NCBI RefSeq assembly: GCF_008843145.1
Contig: NZ_CP030265.1
Span: forward strand, 5,805,434 to 5,869,433
DNA from: Skermanella pratensis
GTDB taxonomy: Bacteria; Pseudomonadota; Alphaproteobacteria; Azospirillales; Azospirillaceae
Direction of reading: 5' to 3'
DNA: 64,000 bases
Part shown: piece after piece, positions 53,965 through 63,269 of the stretch
Layout of the letters: the number at the start of each line of letters is the position of its first letter
How positions within the stretch are numbered: the stretch's first letter is position 1
Position numbers and translations under genes: made by a program
The notes under the pieces: model-generated
Seen by the model: only the letters and a program-made list of their open reading frames with translations
What the model was told of the DNA's origin: nothing
The model's database searches: none

Positions 53965-54046
53965 ATGACCGGGCTTGACCCGGTCATCGCTTGCGGACTC
54001 CGTCAGCGGCGTCGTGCAGGGAGATACCCGGATCAAGTCCGGGTAT
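53965..54046. repeat. Pair of REP-like palindromes (ATGACCGGG family)
   Basis: The unit 53965-53987 is ATGACCGGG, loop CTTGA, CCCGGTCAT, the same as at 4612-4634. The unit 54024-54046 is ATACCCGGA, loop TCAAG, TCCGGGTAT, in the other orientation. Partial copies flank them. Confidence 0.75.
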
Positions 54047-54230
54047 GACGAAAAGGGGGCGTTTCTGCCCAAAGCCAAGCCTTTTGAGAAGCAAGCAATC
54101 AACGTGCTGGACAGCCGTGGGTCAAGCCCGGTCATGACGATAAGAGAATGAGGATGCTGCCGGAAAAGCTTCTCCTGGTTGAATAGCTATTACCGTTCCG
54201 GACGGTTGTGGATCAAGTCCGGGTATGACG

Positions 54231-54249
54231 AAGAAAGGCCGCTCCGGCC
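54231..54249 (-). terminator. Short hairpin after cysK
   Basis: GGCCG pairs with CGGCC (54237-54241 and 54245-54249) across CTC, and the minus strand continues TTTCTT. It starts a few bases past the cysK stop. Confidence 0.5.
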
Positions 54250-54255
54250 ACTGCC

Positions 54256-55227
<972 letters not shown>

Positions 55228-55300
55228 GGTATTCCACCCTTCGCAACTGTTAAATCTTGGAAATCACAGATAATCCAATCTAATACCTCGGACCCGGATT

Positions 55301-55756
55301 TTAAATGCTGAAATCGATCTTGGCATGAGTTTCGCTTTCGATGCCGGCCTGGTTGGCGCGCAGGCACAGGTCCTCGATCGTGATGTCGTCGAGCTGCGTC
55401 ATGCAGTCGTCCTGGAGCTGCAGCCAGATCGGCCGCACGACCTTCAGGCCGAGAATCGACCCGGTCGGCTCCTCGACCGGGTCGGTCGCGGTCTCCATGG
55501 CGCGGACCACCCGGACGATCTCGCCGATGCTGATCCGCCGCCGCTCCCGGGCCAGCCGGTAACCGCCGCGCGGGCCCCGCACCCCCGCCAGCACCCCGGC
55601 CCGGACGAGCTGCTGGAGCACCTGTTCCAGGTAGCGCTTCGGGATTCCCTGGCGGCGCGTGATCTCGCCGCTCTGCACCGGCTCGCTGCCGGCGTTGTAG
55701 GCGATATCGAGGACAGCCTCGATCGCGAACATCAGCTTCTTCGAGATGCGCAGCAT
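55301..55756 (-). CDS. Rrf2 family regulator, linked to cysK
   Basis: A 151-residue winged-helix regulator. [23 protein letters not shown] begins the Rrf2 fold and EITRRQGIPKRYLEQVLQQLVRAGVLAGVRGPRGGYRLAR is the DNA-binding part. It has no cluster of three spaced Cys as in IscR, so it is not an obvious Fe-S sensor. The genes after Rrf2-type CymR proteins are often cysteine genes, as here, with cysK next. By analogy it may bind a cysteine-synthase complex and report cysteine levels. The gene start overlaps the dut stop by one base. Confidence 0.85.
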   Translation of the reverse strand: MLRISKKLMFAIEAVLDIAYNAGSEPVQSGEITRRQGIPKRYLEQVLQQLVRAGVLAGVRGPRGGYRLARERRRISIGEIVRVVRAMETATDPVEEPTGSILGLKVVRPIWLQLQDDCMTQLDDITIEDLCLRANQAGIESETHAKIDFSI

Positions 55757-56295
55757 CAGCCTTGTCCTTGTTTATCAACACCGGGTTTATCAACACCGGG
55801 TTTATCAACACCGGGTTTATCAACGCCGGTGGAGCCGAAGCCGCCGGCGCCCCGCGCGCTCGCGCCGAGCTTGTCGGCCAAGCTCCAGGCAACCCGGGAA
55901 TAGGGGGCGACCACCAGCTGGGCGATGCGCATGCCGCGCTCGATGGTGAAGGGCCGGTCGCCGTGGTTGATCAGGATGACTCCGACCTCGCCGCGATAAT
56001 CCGCGTCGATCGTGCCGGGGCTGTTGAGCACGCCGATGCCGTGGCGCAGCGCCAGGCCGGAACGCGGGCGGACCTGCGCCTCGTAGCCGTCGGGCAACGC
56101 CAAGGCGAACCCGGTCGGGATCAGCGCCCGGGCGCCGGGCTCCAGCACCACGGGATCGGTGACGGCCGCCGCCAGGTCCATGCCGGCGGAATGCTCCGTC
56201 GCATAGGCCGGCAGGTCCAGTCCGGTACCGTTGGGAAGGCGCGTCACGGCCACTACCAGGGCGGCCGGTGCATCGGGTTTGGCTTCAGGGATCAT
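55756..56295 (-). CDS. dut: dUTP diphosphatase with a repeat tail
   Basis: A 179-residue trimeric dUTPase that keeps uracil out of DNA. The motifs are present: AGMDLAAAV (I), [10 protein letters not shown] (II), [16 protein letters not shown] (III), [10 protein letters not shown] (IV) and [10 protein letters not shown] (V). The family normally ends soon after motif V, which closes over the active site. Here four pentapeptides follow: GVDKP three times, then GVDKQ and GQG. The tail comes from a 15-bp tandem repeat. It starts 84 bp after coaBC, the usual neighbour. Confidence 0.93.
   Translation of the reverse strand: MIPEAKPDAPAALVVAVTRLPNGTGLDLPAYATEHSAGMDLAAAVTDPVVLEPGARALIPTGFALALPDGYEAQVRPRSGLALRHGIGVLNSPGTIDADYRGEVGVILINHGDRPFTIERGMRIAQLVVAPYSRVAWSLADKLGASARGAGGFGSTGVDKPGVDKPGVDKPGVDKQGQG
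55771..55830 (-). repeat. 15-bp tandem repeat at the dut 3' end (GVDKP-type x4)
   Basis: Four 15-bp units lie at 55771-55785, 55786-55800, 55801-55815 and 55816-55830. The first three are identical, the fourth differs at two bases. They encode a C-terminal tail of the dUTPase just past motif V, and the units are AT-richer than the surrounding gene. Confidence 0.82.
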
Positions 56296-56379
56296 GCGCT
56301 GTAGATAGCGCAGATATCACACAATGTAACAGGTAAATCGCCCGCCCGCATGAAAAAATGCGCTGGCGCGCAGGGGCGT

Positions 56380-57645
56380 CTACTCCGTGCCCATCCCCAC
56401 CAGATGGTCCGCGATGGTGGCGGCAAGGCGCTGGGCGACCTCCTCCTTGGACAGCGGCGGCCAGTCTTCCAGGGTATCGCCGCGCAGCAGGTGGACCGTG
56501 TTGCTGGTCCCGCCGAAGGTGCCGCTGGACGGGGAGACGTCGTTGGCGACGATCCAGTCGCAGCCCTTGCGCGCCAGCTTGGCCCGCGCGTGCCCGACCA
56601 CCTTCTCGGTCTCTGCGGCGAACCCGACGACCAGCCCCGGCCGCATCCGGCCGGGGCGGGACAGGGTGGCCAGGATGTCCGGATTCTCCGTCAGTTCCAG
56701 CGTCGGCAGGTGGCCGCCGTCCTTCTTCAGCTTCTGGCTCGACATGGCCCGGACCCTCCAGTCCGCGACCGCCGCGGCGCACACCGCGACGTCGACCGGC
56801 AGGGCGTCCTGGCAGGCGGCCAGCATGTCGCGGGCGCTCTCCACATGGACCATGGTCACGCCGTCGGGGTCCGGCTCCCGGGTCGGCCCGCTGACCAGGG
56901 TGACCGAGGCGCCCAGCCGCGCCAGGGCTCCGGCGATGGCGTGCCCCTGCTTGCCCGACGAGCGGTTGGCGATGTAGCGGACGGGGTCGATCGGCTCGTG
57001 GGTCGGCCCGCTTGTCACCAGCGCCCGCCAGCCCCTTAGCGGCCCCGGCGCCTCGGCCTTCGGCGCCGCGACCCGCCCGAAGAAGGCGGCGATGGCGGCC
57101 AGGATCTCCATCGGCTCGCTCATCCGGCCGCTGCCGGTCTCGCCGCAGGCCATGTCGCCGACGCCCGGCCCGATCCGCAGGATGCCGCGCGATTCCAGGG
57201 TCGCCATGTTGGCCTGGGTCGCCGGGTGCGACCACATCATGATGTTCATGGCCGGGGCCACCATCACCGGCTTGTCCGTCGCCAGCAGGGCGGTGGTCGC
57301 CAGGTCGTCGGTGATGCCGGCCGCCATCCTGGCCAGGATGTTGGCGCTGGCGGGAGCCACCACGACCAGGTCGGCCTCCCGCGATAGCCGGATATGCCCC
57401 ATCTCCGCCTCGTCGGTCAGGGACCACAGGTCCGTGTAGACCTTTTCCTCGGACAGGGCCGCCACCGACAGCGGAGTCACGAATTTCGACCCGCCCTCGG
57501 TCAGCACGCACCGCACCCGCGCCCCGCGCTCCTTCAGCCGCCGGATCAGGTCCAGGCACTTGTACGCCGCGATCCCGCCCGAGATGATCAGAAGGATGCG
57601 CTTGCCGTCGAGGACGCGGTGTTCGGGGAAAGGTGTATCGGCCAT
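56380..57645 (-). CDS. coaBC: Bifunctional phosphopantothenoylcysteine decarboxylase/synthetase
   Basis: A 421-residue two-domain enzyme for coenzyme A. The CoaC half has the flavin fold KRILLIISGGIAAYKCLDLIRRLKERGA, the catalytic His in EMGHIRLSREADLVVVAPASAN and the PAMNIMMW motif. The Cys loop is in GETGSGRM. The CoaB half starts near residue 205 with RALVTSGPTHEPIDPVRYIANRSSGKQGHA. AGGA eight bases before the ATG sets the start. dut follows 84 bp downstream, as in many alphaproteobacteria. Confidence 0.95.
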   Translation of the reverse strand: MADTPFPEHRVLDGKRILLIISGGIAAYKCLDLIRRLKERGARVRCVLTEGGSKFVTPLSVAALSEEKVYTDLWSLTDEAEMGHIRLSREADLVVVAPASANILARMAAGITDDLATTALLATDKPVMVAPAMNIMMWSHPATQANMATLESRGILRIGPGVGDMACGETGSGRMSEPMEILAAIAAFFGRVAAPKAEAPGPLRGWRALVTSGPTHEPIDPVRYIANRSSGKQGHAIAGALARLGASVTLVSGPTREPDPDGVTMVHVESARDMLAACQDALPVDVAVCAAAVADWRVRAMSSQKLKKDGGHLPTLELTENPDILATLSRPGRMRPGLVVGFAAETEKVVGHARAKLARKGCDWIVANDVSPSSGTFGGTSNTVHLLRGDTLEDWPPLSKEEVAQRLAATIADHLVGMGTE

Positions 57646-57690
57646 CGGTGCGGTCCTGGAGGTCTGTCCCTGGGGGACGGAATCGGATCA

Positions 57691-57758
57691 TCCACAGATG
57701 AACGCAGATGGACACAGATCTTAAACCTTATCTGTGTCCATCTGCGTTCATCTGTGGA
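57691..57758. repeat. 29-bp perfect inverted repeat upstream of coaBC
   Basis: Arms 57691-57719 and 57730-57758 are exact reverse complements around a 10-base loop. The arm is built of short related blocks (CAGATGAACG, CAGATGGACA). Similar inverted repeats with CACAGAT motifs are widespread in bacterial intergenic regions. It lies 45-110 bp upstream of coaBC and just after the CcdA-like gene, so it could end one transcript or mark a mobile small repeat. Confidence 0.8.
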
Positions 57759-57822
57759 CAAAAGACAAGTAAATACCATAGGTCGGGTAGAGCGGGGCGG
57801 CACCCGACACCGGATCATCTAC

Positions 57823-58042
57823 TTAAAATTCTGGGTCGTCCTCATCAAGGAGCAAGCCGTGGATGGCACGATGCTTGTTCAGGGCGGCCATGTCGGAGTC
57901 GATATCCTGCTGCCGCCGACGCGCTGCTTCCTGCGCGACGGCGGGTGCAATTTCAGCCTCCACCTCAGCCGAGATATCGATGTCGTACTCACGGGCCATG
58001 GCTAGTAGATCCTCGTTGAAGCTGAGGTTGGTTGCCCGCCAT
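57823..58042 (-). pseudogene. CcdA-like antitoxin, start apparently shifted by one base
   Basis: On the minus strand the frame reads ATNLSFNEDLLAMAREYDID, then ISAEVEAEIAPAVAQEA and ends ALNKHRAIHGLLLDEDDPEF. This is the CcdA-family pattern (NLSxNxxLLxxAR at the start, N-x3-I-x2-HGL-x8-F at the end). The open frame has no start codon near ATNLS, but an ATG at 58042 followed by GCGGGCA would give MAATNLSFNEDLLA if one G of the GGG run at 58035-58037 were missing. No CcdB toxin is found downstream, so this is an orphan or decayed antitoxin. A shorter product from the ATG at 57999 would lack the DNA-binding part. Confidence 0.6.
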
Positions 58043-58156
58043 CGAACGGTGATACCATAAGTTCGCGAAAGTGCGCTTATGCCATCCCCTTCCTGATACG
58101 CACATCATGTTGGGGAATATGTGCGTGTCAAGACTGCTCCGTCGCGGCGAACCCCG

Positions 58157-59749
58157 TCAGGTCAGCGCCACCAGCGCCACCAGCGCCAAGGCCACCGTCG
58201 CGGTCCACAGCGTCCAGATCGTCCGCCGCCGCTTGCGGACGAAGCCGTCCAGCAGGATCTCGATCGTCGCCGGGTGCAGCGGCAGCCCGTTCTCGTTCAT
58301 CATCCTGGTCGCCCGCTCGGTCTCGCGCATCACGCGGGGCAGGGTTCGGAGCGCGTTCAGCACCGATTCCAGCTCGTCGACCACGCGCGCCTCGGGACCG
58401 CGGTTCTCGCGCATCCAATCCTCGATCAGGGGACGGGCCAGCTCCCACATGTTGATGTCGGGGTTGAGCGCGCGGCCCACCCCCTCCGCCGTCAGCATGC
58501 TCTTCTGGAGCAGCAGGAGCTGCGGCTGGGTCTCCATCTCGAACTGCTCGGTGACGGCCAGCAGCTGGGCCAGCAGCCGCCCGATCGAAATCTCGTGCAG
58601 CGGCTTGTTCAGCAACGGCTCGCCGATGGCGCGGCAGGCCTGGGTGAAGGTCTCGATGTTCTGGTGCGCCGGGACGTAGCCCGCCTGGAAATGCACCTCG
58701 GCGACCCGGCGGTAGTCGCCGTTCAGGAAGCCCAGCAGCATGTCGGCCAGATAATACCGCGTGGCCCGGTCCAGCCGGCCCATGATGCCGAAATCGACCG
58801 GGGCGATATGGCCGCTCTCGTTGACGAACAGGTTGCCCGGATGCAGGTCGGCGTGGAAGAAGCCGTCGCGGAACACCTGGTTGAAGAAGGACGACGACGC
58901 CTGGGCCAGCACGTCGTCGGGGTCGAACCCCGCGGCCCGGATCTTATCGACCTCGTCCACCTTGATGCCGCGGATGCGTTCCAGGGTCAGCACGCGCTGG
59001 CTGGTCCGGTCCCAGTCCACCCGGGGCACGTTGAAGGCGGTGTCGCCGCGGAAATTGTCGGCCAGCTCCGACGCGGCCGAGGCCTCCATCCGCAGGTCCA
59101 TCTCCATCCGCACCGTGTCGGCGAAGATCTGAACCACCTCCCCCGGCCGCAGCCGCTTTAACCGGGGCTGGACCATCAGGGCCATTTCGGACAGCCAGCG
59201 GAACAGGTCCAGGTCGCGGCGGAACGCCAGCTCGATCCCCGGCCGCAGCACCTTGACCGCGACCTCCCGCGACCGCAGGTCGTCGGCGTCCAGGTCGTGC
59301 TCGCCATTGCGGTCCCGGCGGGTCGCGACCACGGCGAAATGGACCTGGGCGATCGAGGCCGCGGCGACCGGCTTCTCGTCGAAGCTCTCGTAGATCTCCT
59401 CGATCGGCCGTCCCAGCTCCGCCTCGATGATCCGGCGGGCCTCCGAGGTGGGGAAGGGCGGCAGCTTGTCCTGAAGCTCGGCCAGGTCGGCGGCGATCGC
59501 CTCGCCGACCAGGTCCGACCGGGTGGACAGGATCTGGCCGAGCTTGATGAAGCTGGGCCCCAGGTCGCGGAGCGCCGCGGCGATCCGCTGGCCCGGCCGC
59601 CCGGGAACGCCCTTGGCGGAGAACAGGCGGGCGAACCCCGCGATGCCCGGCGCCATGTCGCGCAGCTCGTGCGGGAACAGGGCGTCGTGGCGGCCCAGCG
59701 TGCGCATGATCACGACGAGGCGGGCAAGGTTGCGGATCGTGCGGATCAT
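58157..59749 (-). CDS. ubiB: Ubiquinone biosynthesis accessory kinase-like protein UbiB
   Basis: A 530-residue ABC1/ADCK-family atypical kinase or ATPase needed for ubiquinone synthesis. The family KxGQ motif is in LGPSFIKLGQILSTRSDL. AAASIAQVHFAVV holds the Ala-rich nucleotide loop, and FFHADLHPGNLFVNESGHIAPVDFGIMGRL the catalytic and metal Asp. The C-terminal hydrophobic tail (TIWTLWTATVALALVALVAL) anchors it to the inner membrane. It starts 25 bp after ubiE and lies in the order ubiE-ubiB that is conserved in alphaproteobacteria. Confidence 0.95.
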   Translation of the reverse strand: MIRTIRNLARLVVIMRTLGRHDALFPHELRDMAPGIAGFARLFSAKGVPGRPGQRIAAALRDLGPSFIKLGQILSTRSDLVGEAIAADLAELQDKLPPFPTSEARRIIEAELGRPIEEIYESFDEKPVAAASIAQVHFAVVATRRDRNGEHDLDADDLRSREVAVKVLRPGIELAFRRDLDLFRWLSEMALMVQPRLKRLRPGEVVQIFADTVRMEMDLRMEASAASELADNFRGDTAFNVPRVDWDRTSQRVLTLERIRGIKVDEVDKIRAAGFDPDDVLAQASSSFFNQVFRDGFFHADLHPGNLFVNESGHIAPVDFGIMGRLDRATRYYLADMLLGFLNGDYRRVAEVHFQAGYVPAHQNIETFTQACRAIGEPLLNKPLHEISIGRLLAQLLAVTEQFEMETQPQLLLLQKSMLTAEGVGRALNPDINMWELARPLIEDWMRENRGPEARVVDELESVLNALRTLPRVMRETERATRMMNENGLPLHPATIEILLDGFVRKRRRTIWTLWTATVALALVALVALT

Positions 59750-59774
59750 GACAGGTTTCTAACTTGGGAGAGGG

Positions 59775-60617
59775 TCAGAGCCGCCAGCCCGAATGGATCG
59801 CGGCGACGCCGCCGGTCAGGTTGCGGTAGCGCACCTGGCCGAACCCGGCCGACTCGATCCGGCCGACCAGGCTCCGCTGGTCCGGGAACTGCCGGATGCT
59901 TTCCACGAGATACTGGTACGCCTCGCGGTCGCCGGCCACCATCTGGCCCAGGCGCGGCAGCACGGTGAAGGAATAGCGGTCGTAGATCTCGCGCAGCACC
60001 GGCAGCACGACCCGGCTGAACTCCAGGCAGAAGAAACGCCCGCCGGGCCGCAGCACGCGCCGGGCCTCGGCCAGCGCCGCGTCGATCCGCGTGACGTTGC
60101 GCAGCCCGAAGGCGATGGTATAGACGTCCACCGACCGGCTCTTCAGCGGCAGCTTCTCGGCGTCCCCGACGATCCAGTCCACCCCGGACAGCACGCCCCG
60201 GTCGACCGCCCGGTCGCGGCCGACCAGGATCATCCGCTCGTTGATGTCGCAGACGAAGGCCTGGGCGGGTCCATCAGCGGCTTCCAGGAAGCGGAACGAG
60301 ATGTCGCCGGTGCCGCCCGCCACGTCCAGCAGGGTCATCCCCGGCCGCGGCCGGATCAGCTCGATCAGGTCCGACTTCCACAGCCGGTGGATGCCCCCCG
60401 ACATCAGGTCGTTCATCAGGTCGTAGTTGCTCGCGACGCTGTCGAACACCTGGCGCACCATCGGCGCCTTGGTGCGGGGATCGACCTCGCGGAAACCGAA
60501 CCAGCGCGCCTCGGGCGCCTCTCCCTGGGGGGAGGGACGGTCGGACGGATGAACGGACGGACCGCGCGGCACGGCGCCGGGAACGGAAGCGGGGTCTTGG
60601 GAGGGATCTTCGGCCAT
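59775..60617 (-). CDS. ubiE: Ubiquinone/menaquinone methyltransferase UbiE
   Basis: A 280-residue SAM-dependent C-methyltransferase of quinone synthesis. The SAM site is [16 protein letters not shown], with [41 protein letters not shown] as the signature. The first 45 residues ([22 protein letters not shown]) form a Pro-rich, probably disordered extension. The ATG at 60617 is preferred over 60629. Its promoter is shared head to head with mutM in a 125-bp gap. Confidence 0.95.
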   Translation of the reverse strand: MAEDPSQDPASVPGAVPRGPSVHPSDRPSPQGEAPEARWFGFREVDPRTKAPMVRQVFDSVASNYDLMNDLMSGGIHRLWKSDLIELIRPRPGMTLLDVAGGTGDISFRFLEAADGPAQAFVCDINERMILVGRDRAVDRGVLSGVDWIVGDAEKLPLKSRSVDVYTIAFGLRNVTRIDAALAEARRVLRPGGRFFCLEFSRVVLPVLREIYDRYSFTVLPRLGQMVAGDREAYQYLVESIRQFPDQRSLVGRIESAGFGQVRYRNLTGGVAAIHSGWRL

Positions 60618-60742
60618 GGTCAGCAACATAGCGGCTCGGCGGTGCCCTTGCCAGTTGCCACGACGGACTTTCCGCGCGGATCGCCGAACGGACCGGAATG
60701 CGGCGCTTTTTGTCGCGCTCCGGACCGGCTATGGTCGGTCCT

Positions 60743-61582
60743 ATGCCAGAACTGCCCGAAGTCGAAACGGTCTGCCGCGGGCTCGCGCTCAAGATGGAGG
60801 GGCGCGTGCTCGCGAAGGTGGAGCAGCGCCGCCCCAACCTCCGCATTCCGTTCCCCGAGCGCATGGTCGAGCGGCTGACCGGCCGGCGGGTCGCCACGAT
60901 CCGGCGGCGCGCCAAGTACATCCTGATCCACCTGGACGACGGGCAGGTGCTGATCGTCCATCTCGGCATGTCCGGCCGCATGACCATCGGCCGCGGCCTG
61001 GGGCCGCCGCTGCCGCACGACCACGTCCTGCTGACCACCGACGACGGCTCCGAGGTGCGCTTCAACGACGCCCGCCGATTCGGCCTGATGGCCCTGACGG
61101 GGGAGGACGAACTGGACCGCCACCCCCTGCTGGCGTCCCTGGGGCCGGAGCCGCTGGGCAACGGCTTCGACGCCCGGACGCTGTCCGACGCGCTGAGATC
61201 GAGGATCACGCCGATCAAGGCGGCGCTGCTCGACCAGACCGTGGTCGCCGGGCTCGGCAACATCTATGTGTGCGAGGCGCTGTTCCGGTCGGGCATCAGC
61301 CCCAGGCGGATCGCCGCCACGGTGGCCGGCCGCCGCGCCGAGCGGCTGGTGCCCGCCATCCGCGAGGTCCTGGTCCGCGCCATCGAGGCGGGCGGCTCGA
61401 CGCTCCGCGACTATGTCCAGTCCTCCGGCGAGCTGGGCTATTTCCAGCACCAGTTCGCCGTCTACGACCGGGAGGGGCGGGCCTGTCCCGGCTGCACCTG
61501 CGACATCGGGCGCACCGGCGGGGTGCAGCGGATCGTCCAGGCCAACCGGTCGACTTTCTATTGTCCGCGACGGCAGCGCTGA
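60743..61582 (+). CDS. mutM: Formamidopyrimidine-DNA glycosylase
   Basis: A 279-residue repair enzyme that removes oxidised purines such as 8-oxoguanine. The start is fixed at [13 protein letters not shown], since the mature N-terminal Pro2 is the catalytic nucleophile and Glu3 the acid. [11 protein letters not shown] and [24 protein letters not shown] are conserved. The C-terminal zinc finger has ACPGCTCDI and then [10 protein letters not shown]: the last ligand of the usual C-x2-C...C-x2-C pattern is Arg. It is followed by a small gene 16 bp on. Confidence 0.94.
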   Translation: MPELPEVETVCRGLALKMEGRVLAKVEQRRPNLRIPFPERMVERLTGRRVATIRRRAKYILIHLDDGQVLIVHLGMSGRMTIGRGLGPPLPHDHVLLTTDDGSEVRFNDARRFGLMALTGEDELDRHPLLASLGPEPLGNGFDARTLSDALRSRITPIKAALLDQTVVAGLGNIYVCEALFRSGISPRRIAATVAGRRAERLVPAIREVLVRAIEAGGSTLRDYVQSSGELGYFQHQFAVYDREGRACPGCTCDIGRTGGVQRIVQANRSTFYCPRRQR

Positions 61583-61598
61583 TGTATCGCTTAGGCCC

Positions 61599-62018
61599 AT
61601 GCCGCGCCCTCCGGTCCTTCCCTTCGCGGTCCTCGCCGCCGTCCTGTTCCAGGTCCAGCCCTTCGGCTTGCCTGGCGGGCCGGGGCTTTGCGGTCCCGCC
61701 GGGGCGCTCGCCGCGGATGCCTTCGTGGAGGGGATCGACGACCTGCCCCTGATGCCGGGCCTCGTCGCGGTCGCCGACCAGTCCCTGGTGTTCGACAAGC
61801 CGGGCGGCCGGATCGTGCAGGCGGTCGCCACGGGCTCCCTGGACGCATCCGCCATCCGCAGCTTCTATGCCGACACCGTTCCCCAGCTCGGCTGGGCGGC
61901 GGCGGGGGAGGGGCGCTTCGTGCGGGACGGCGAACTCCTGCGCTTGGAACTGGTCGAGTCGGGCCAGTCCGGGACGGGCGGCCCGGTGACCGTCCGCTTC
62001 ATGCTGATACCGCAATAG
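61599..62018 (+). CDS. Hypothetical exported protein between mutM and echA
   Basis: A 139-residue protein with an N-terminal hydrophobic signal ([20 protein letters not shown]) and possible cleavage near ALAADA. The body ([54 protein letters not shown]) is a small conserved domain found in this position, next to mutM and echA, in Rhodospirillales. [12 protein letters not shown] recalls periplasmic proteins of unknown function. No catalytic motif was recognised. Confidence 0.75.
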   Translation: MPRPPVLPFAVLAAVLFQVQPFGLPGGPGLCGPAGALAADAFVEGIDDLPLMPGLVAVADQSLVFDKPGGRIVQAVATGSLDASAIRSFYADTVPQLGWAAAGEGRFVRDGELLRLELVESGQSGTGGPVTVRFMLIPQ

Positions 62019-62070
62019 CCGGCCCCTATCCGGTCGACACCCGGGCCAGGCAACATCTGGGAGTAGACAC

Positions 62071-62847
62071 ATGCCTTACGAGAACATCCTGGTCGAGACC
62101 CGCGGCCATGTCGGGCTCATCACGCTGAACCGGCCGAAGGCGCTCAACGCCCTGTCCGACGCGCTGGTGACCGAGCTGGCCGCCGCCGTGGACGCTTTCG
62201 AAGCCGACGACGAGATCGGCTGCATCGTCCTGACCGGCAGCGATCGGGCCTTCGCCGCCGGCGCGGACATCAAGGAGATGGCCGGCCGGGACTACATGGA
62301 CGTCTATCTCTCCGACTTCATCACCCGCAAATGGGGCCGGGTCGCCACCGCCCGCAAGCCGGTGATCGCGGCGGTCGCCGGCTACGCGCTGGGCGGCGGC
62401 TGCGAGCTGGCGATGATGTGCGACTTCATCCTGGCGGCCGACACCGCCAAGTTCGGCCAGCCGGAAATCACCATCGGCACCATCCCCGGCGCCGGCGGCA
62501 CCCAGCGCCTGACCCGCTTCGTCGGCAAGTCCAAGGCGATGGAGATGGTTCTGACCGGCCGCACCATCGACGCCGCCGAGGCCGAGCGCTGCGGCCTGGT
62601 CAGCCGGATCGTGCCGGCGGCCGACCTGATGGACGAGGCCATGAAGGTCGCGGCCCGGATCGCCTCGCTGTCGCGTCCCGTCGTGATGATGGCCAAGGAA
62701 TCGGTCAACCGCTCGTACGAGACGACCCTGGAGGAGGGGATCCGGTTCGAGCGCCGCCTGTTCCACTCCACCTTCGCGACCGAGGACCAGAAGGAAGGCA
62801 TGGCCGCCTTCGCCGAGAAGCGCGAAGCCAACTTCAAGAACCGCTGA
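62071..62847 (+). CDS. Enoyl-CoA hydratase
   Basis: A 258-residue crotonase-fold enzyme that hydrates 2-enoyl-CoA in fatty acid oxidation. The oxyanion-hole loops are [14 protein letters not shown] and [18 protein letters not shown]. Both catalytic Glu are visible: the first in GCELAMMCD and the second in [20 protein letters not shown]. Length and motifs match short-chain enoyl-CoA hydratase, and this gene precedes rpsT in many alphaproteobacteria. A ribosome site GGGAG lies nine bases upstream. Confidence 0.93.
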   Translation: MPYENILVETRGHVGLITLNRPKALNALSDALVTELAAAVDAFEADDEIGCIVLTGSDRAFAAGADIKEMAGRDYMDVYLSDFITRKWGRVATARKPVIAAVAGYALGGGCELAMMCDFILAADTAKFGQPEITIGTIPGAGGTQRLTRFVGKSKAMEMVLTGRTIDAAEAERCGLVSRIVPAADLMDEAMKVAARIASLSRPVVMMAKESVNRSYETTLEEGIRFERRLFHSTFATEDQKEGMAAFAEKREANFKNR

Positions 62848-62958
62848 AGTCCTGTCGGGGCGGGAGAAAAGCGACTCTCCCGCCTTGACTCTCCAAGCCG
62901 GTGCCCCCTATAAAGCGCGCTCGCATTCGGCACAGGTGTGTCCGCAGAAGGTTTAGTT

Positions 62959-63219
62959 ATGGCCAATCACAAGTCCGCAGAAAAACGTATCCGCCAGACC
63001 GAGCGGCGCACCGCCGTGAATCGCGCGCGGGTCAGCCGCATCCGTACCTTCGTCAAGAAGGTCGAGACCGCCATCGCGACCGGCGACAAGTCCGCCGCCT
63101 CCGATGCTTTCAAGGAAGCCCAGCCCGAGATGATGCGCGGCGTGTCCAAGGGCGTGCTGCATCGCAACACGGTCTCGCGCAAGCTGTCGCGGCTGTCTTC
63201 CCGCATCAAGGCTCTCTGA
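62959..63219 (+). CDS. rpsT: 30S ribosomal protein S20
   Basis: An 86-residue, strongly basic helical protein that binds 16S r[39 protein letters not shown] is the diagnostic N-terminus and [19 protein letters not shown] the C-terminus. The start at 62959 fits the mature protein, with Met removed and Ala2 exposed. It lies just before dnaA, the classic alphaproteobacterial order. Confidence 0.97.
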   Translation: MANHKSAEKRIRQTERRTAVNRARVSRIRTFVKKVETAIATGDKSAASDAFKEAQPEMMRGVSKGVLHRNTVSRKLSRLSSRIKAL

Positions 63220-63238
63220 GCCTCCTCGCGGCGAGACC

Positions 63239-63269
63239 AAGCCGCGCCGTTGTCCGGCGCGGCTTTTTT
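63239..63269 (+). terminator. Rho-independent terminator after rpsT
   Basis: GCCGCGCC (63241-63248) pairs with GGCGCGGC (63256-63263), with A/T pairs extending it by two, followed by six T. It lies 20 bp past the stop. Confidence 0.9.

Larger units (their letters stand above)
53774..54255. other. 482-bp gap between moeB and cysK rich in REP-like palindromes
   Basis: No gene is supported here. The gap holds a full REP-like unit at 53965-53987, a variant at 54024-54046, and partial copies near 53874-53890, 54120-54140 and 54209-54228, in both orientations. A small hairpin at 54231-54249 may end cysK transcription. Confidence 0.6.

Noticed and set aside
53774..54255. Repeated palindromes considered as a CRISPR array
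   Set aside because: Units are palindromic, in both orientations, and unevenly spaced with no uniform spacers.
57688..57762. DnaA-box-like sequences (TCATCCACA, TGTGGACAA) suggesting oriC
   Set aside because: They belong to the arms of one inverted repeat, with no cluster and no AT-rich unwinding element nearby.
57588..57818. Short frame after the CcdA-like gene considered as CcdB
   Set aside because: MIRCRVPPRSTRP and the rest do not resemble CcdB, and it reads through the 29-bp inverted repeat.
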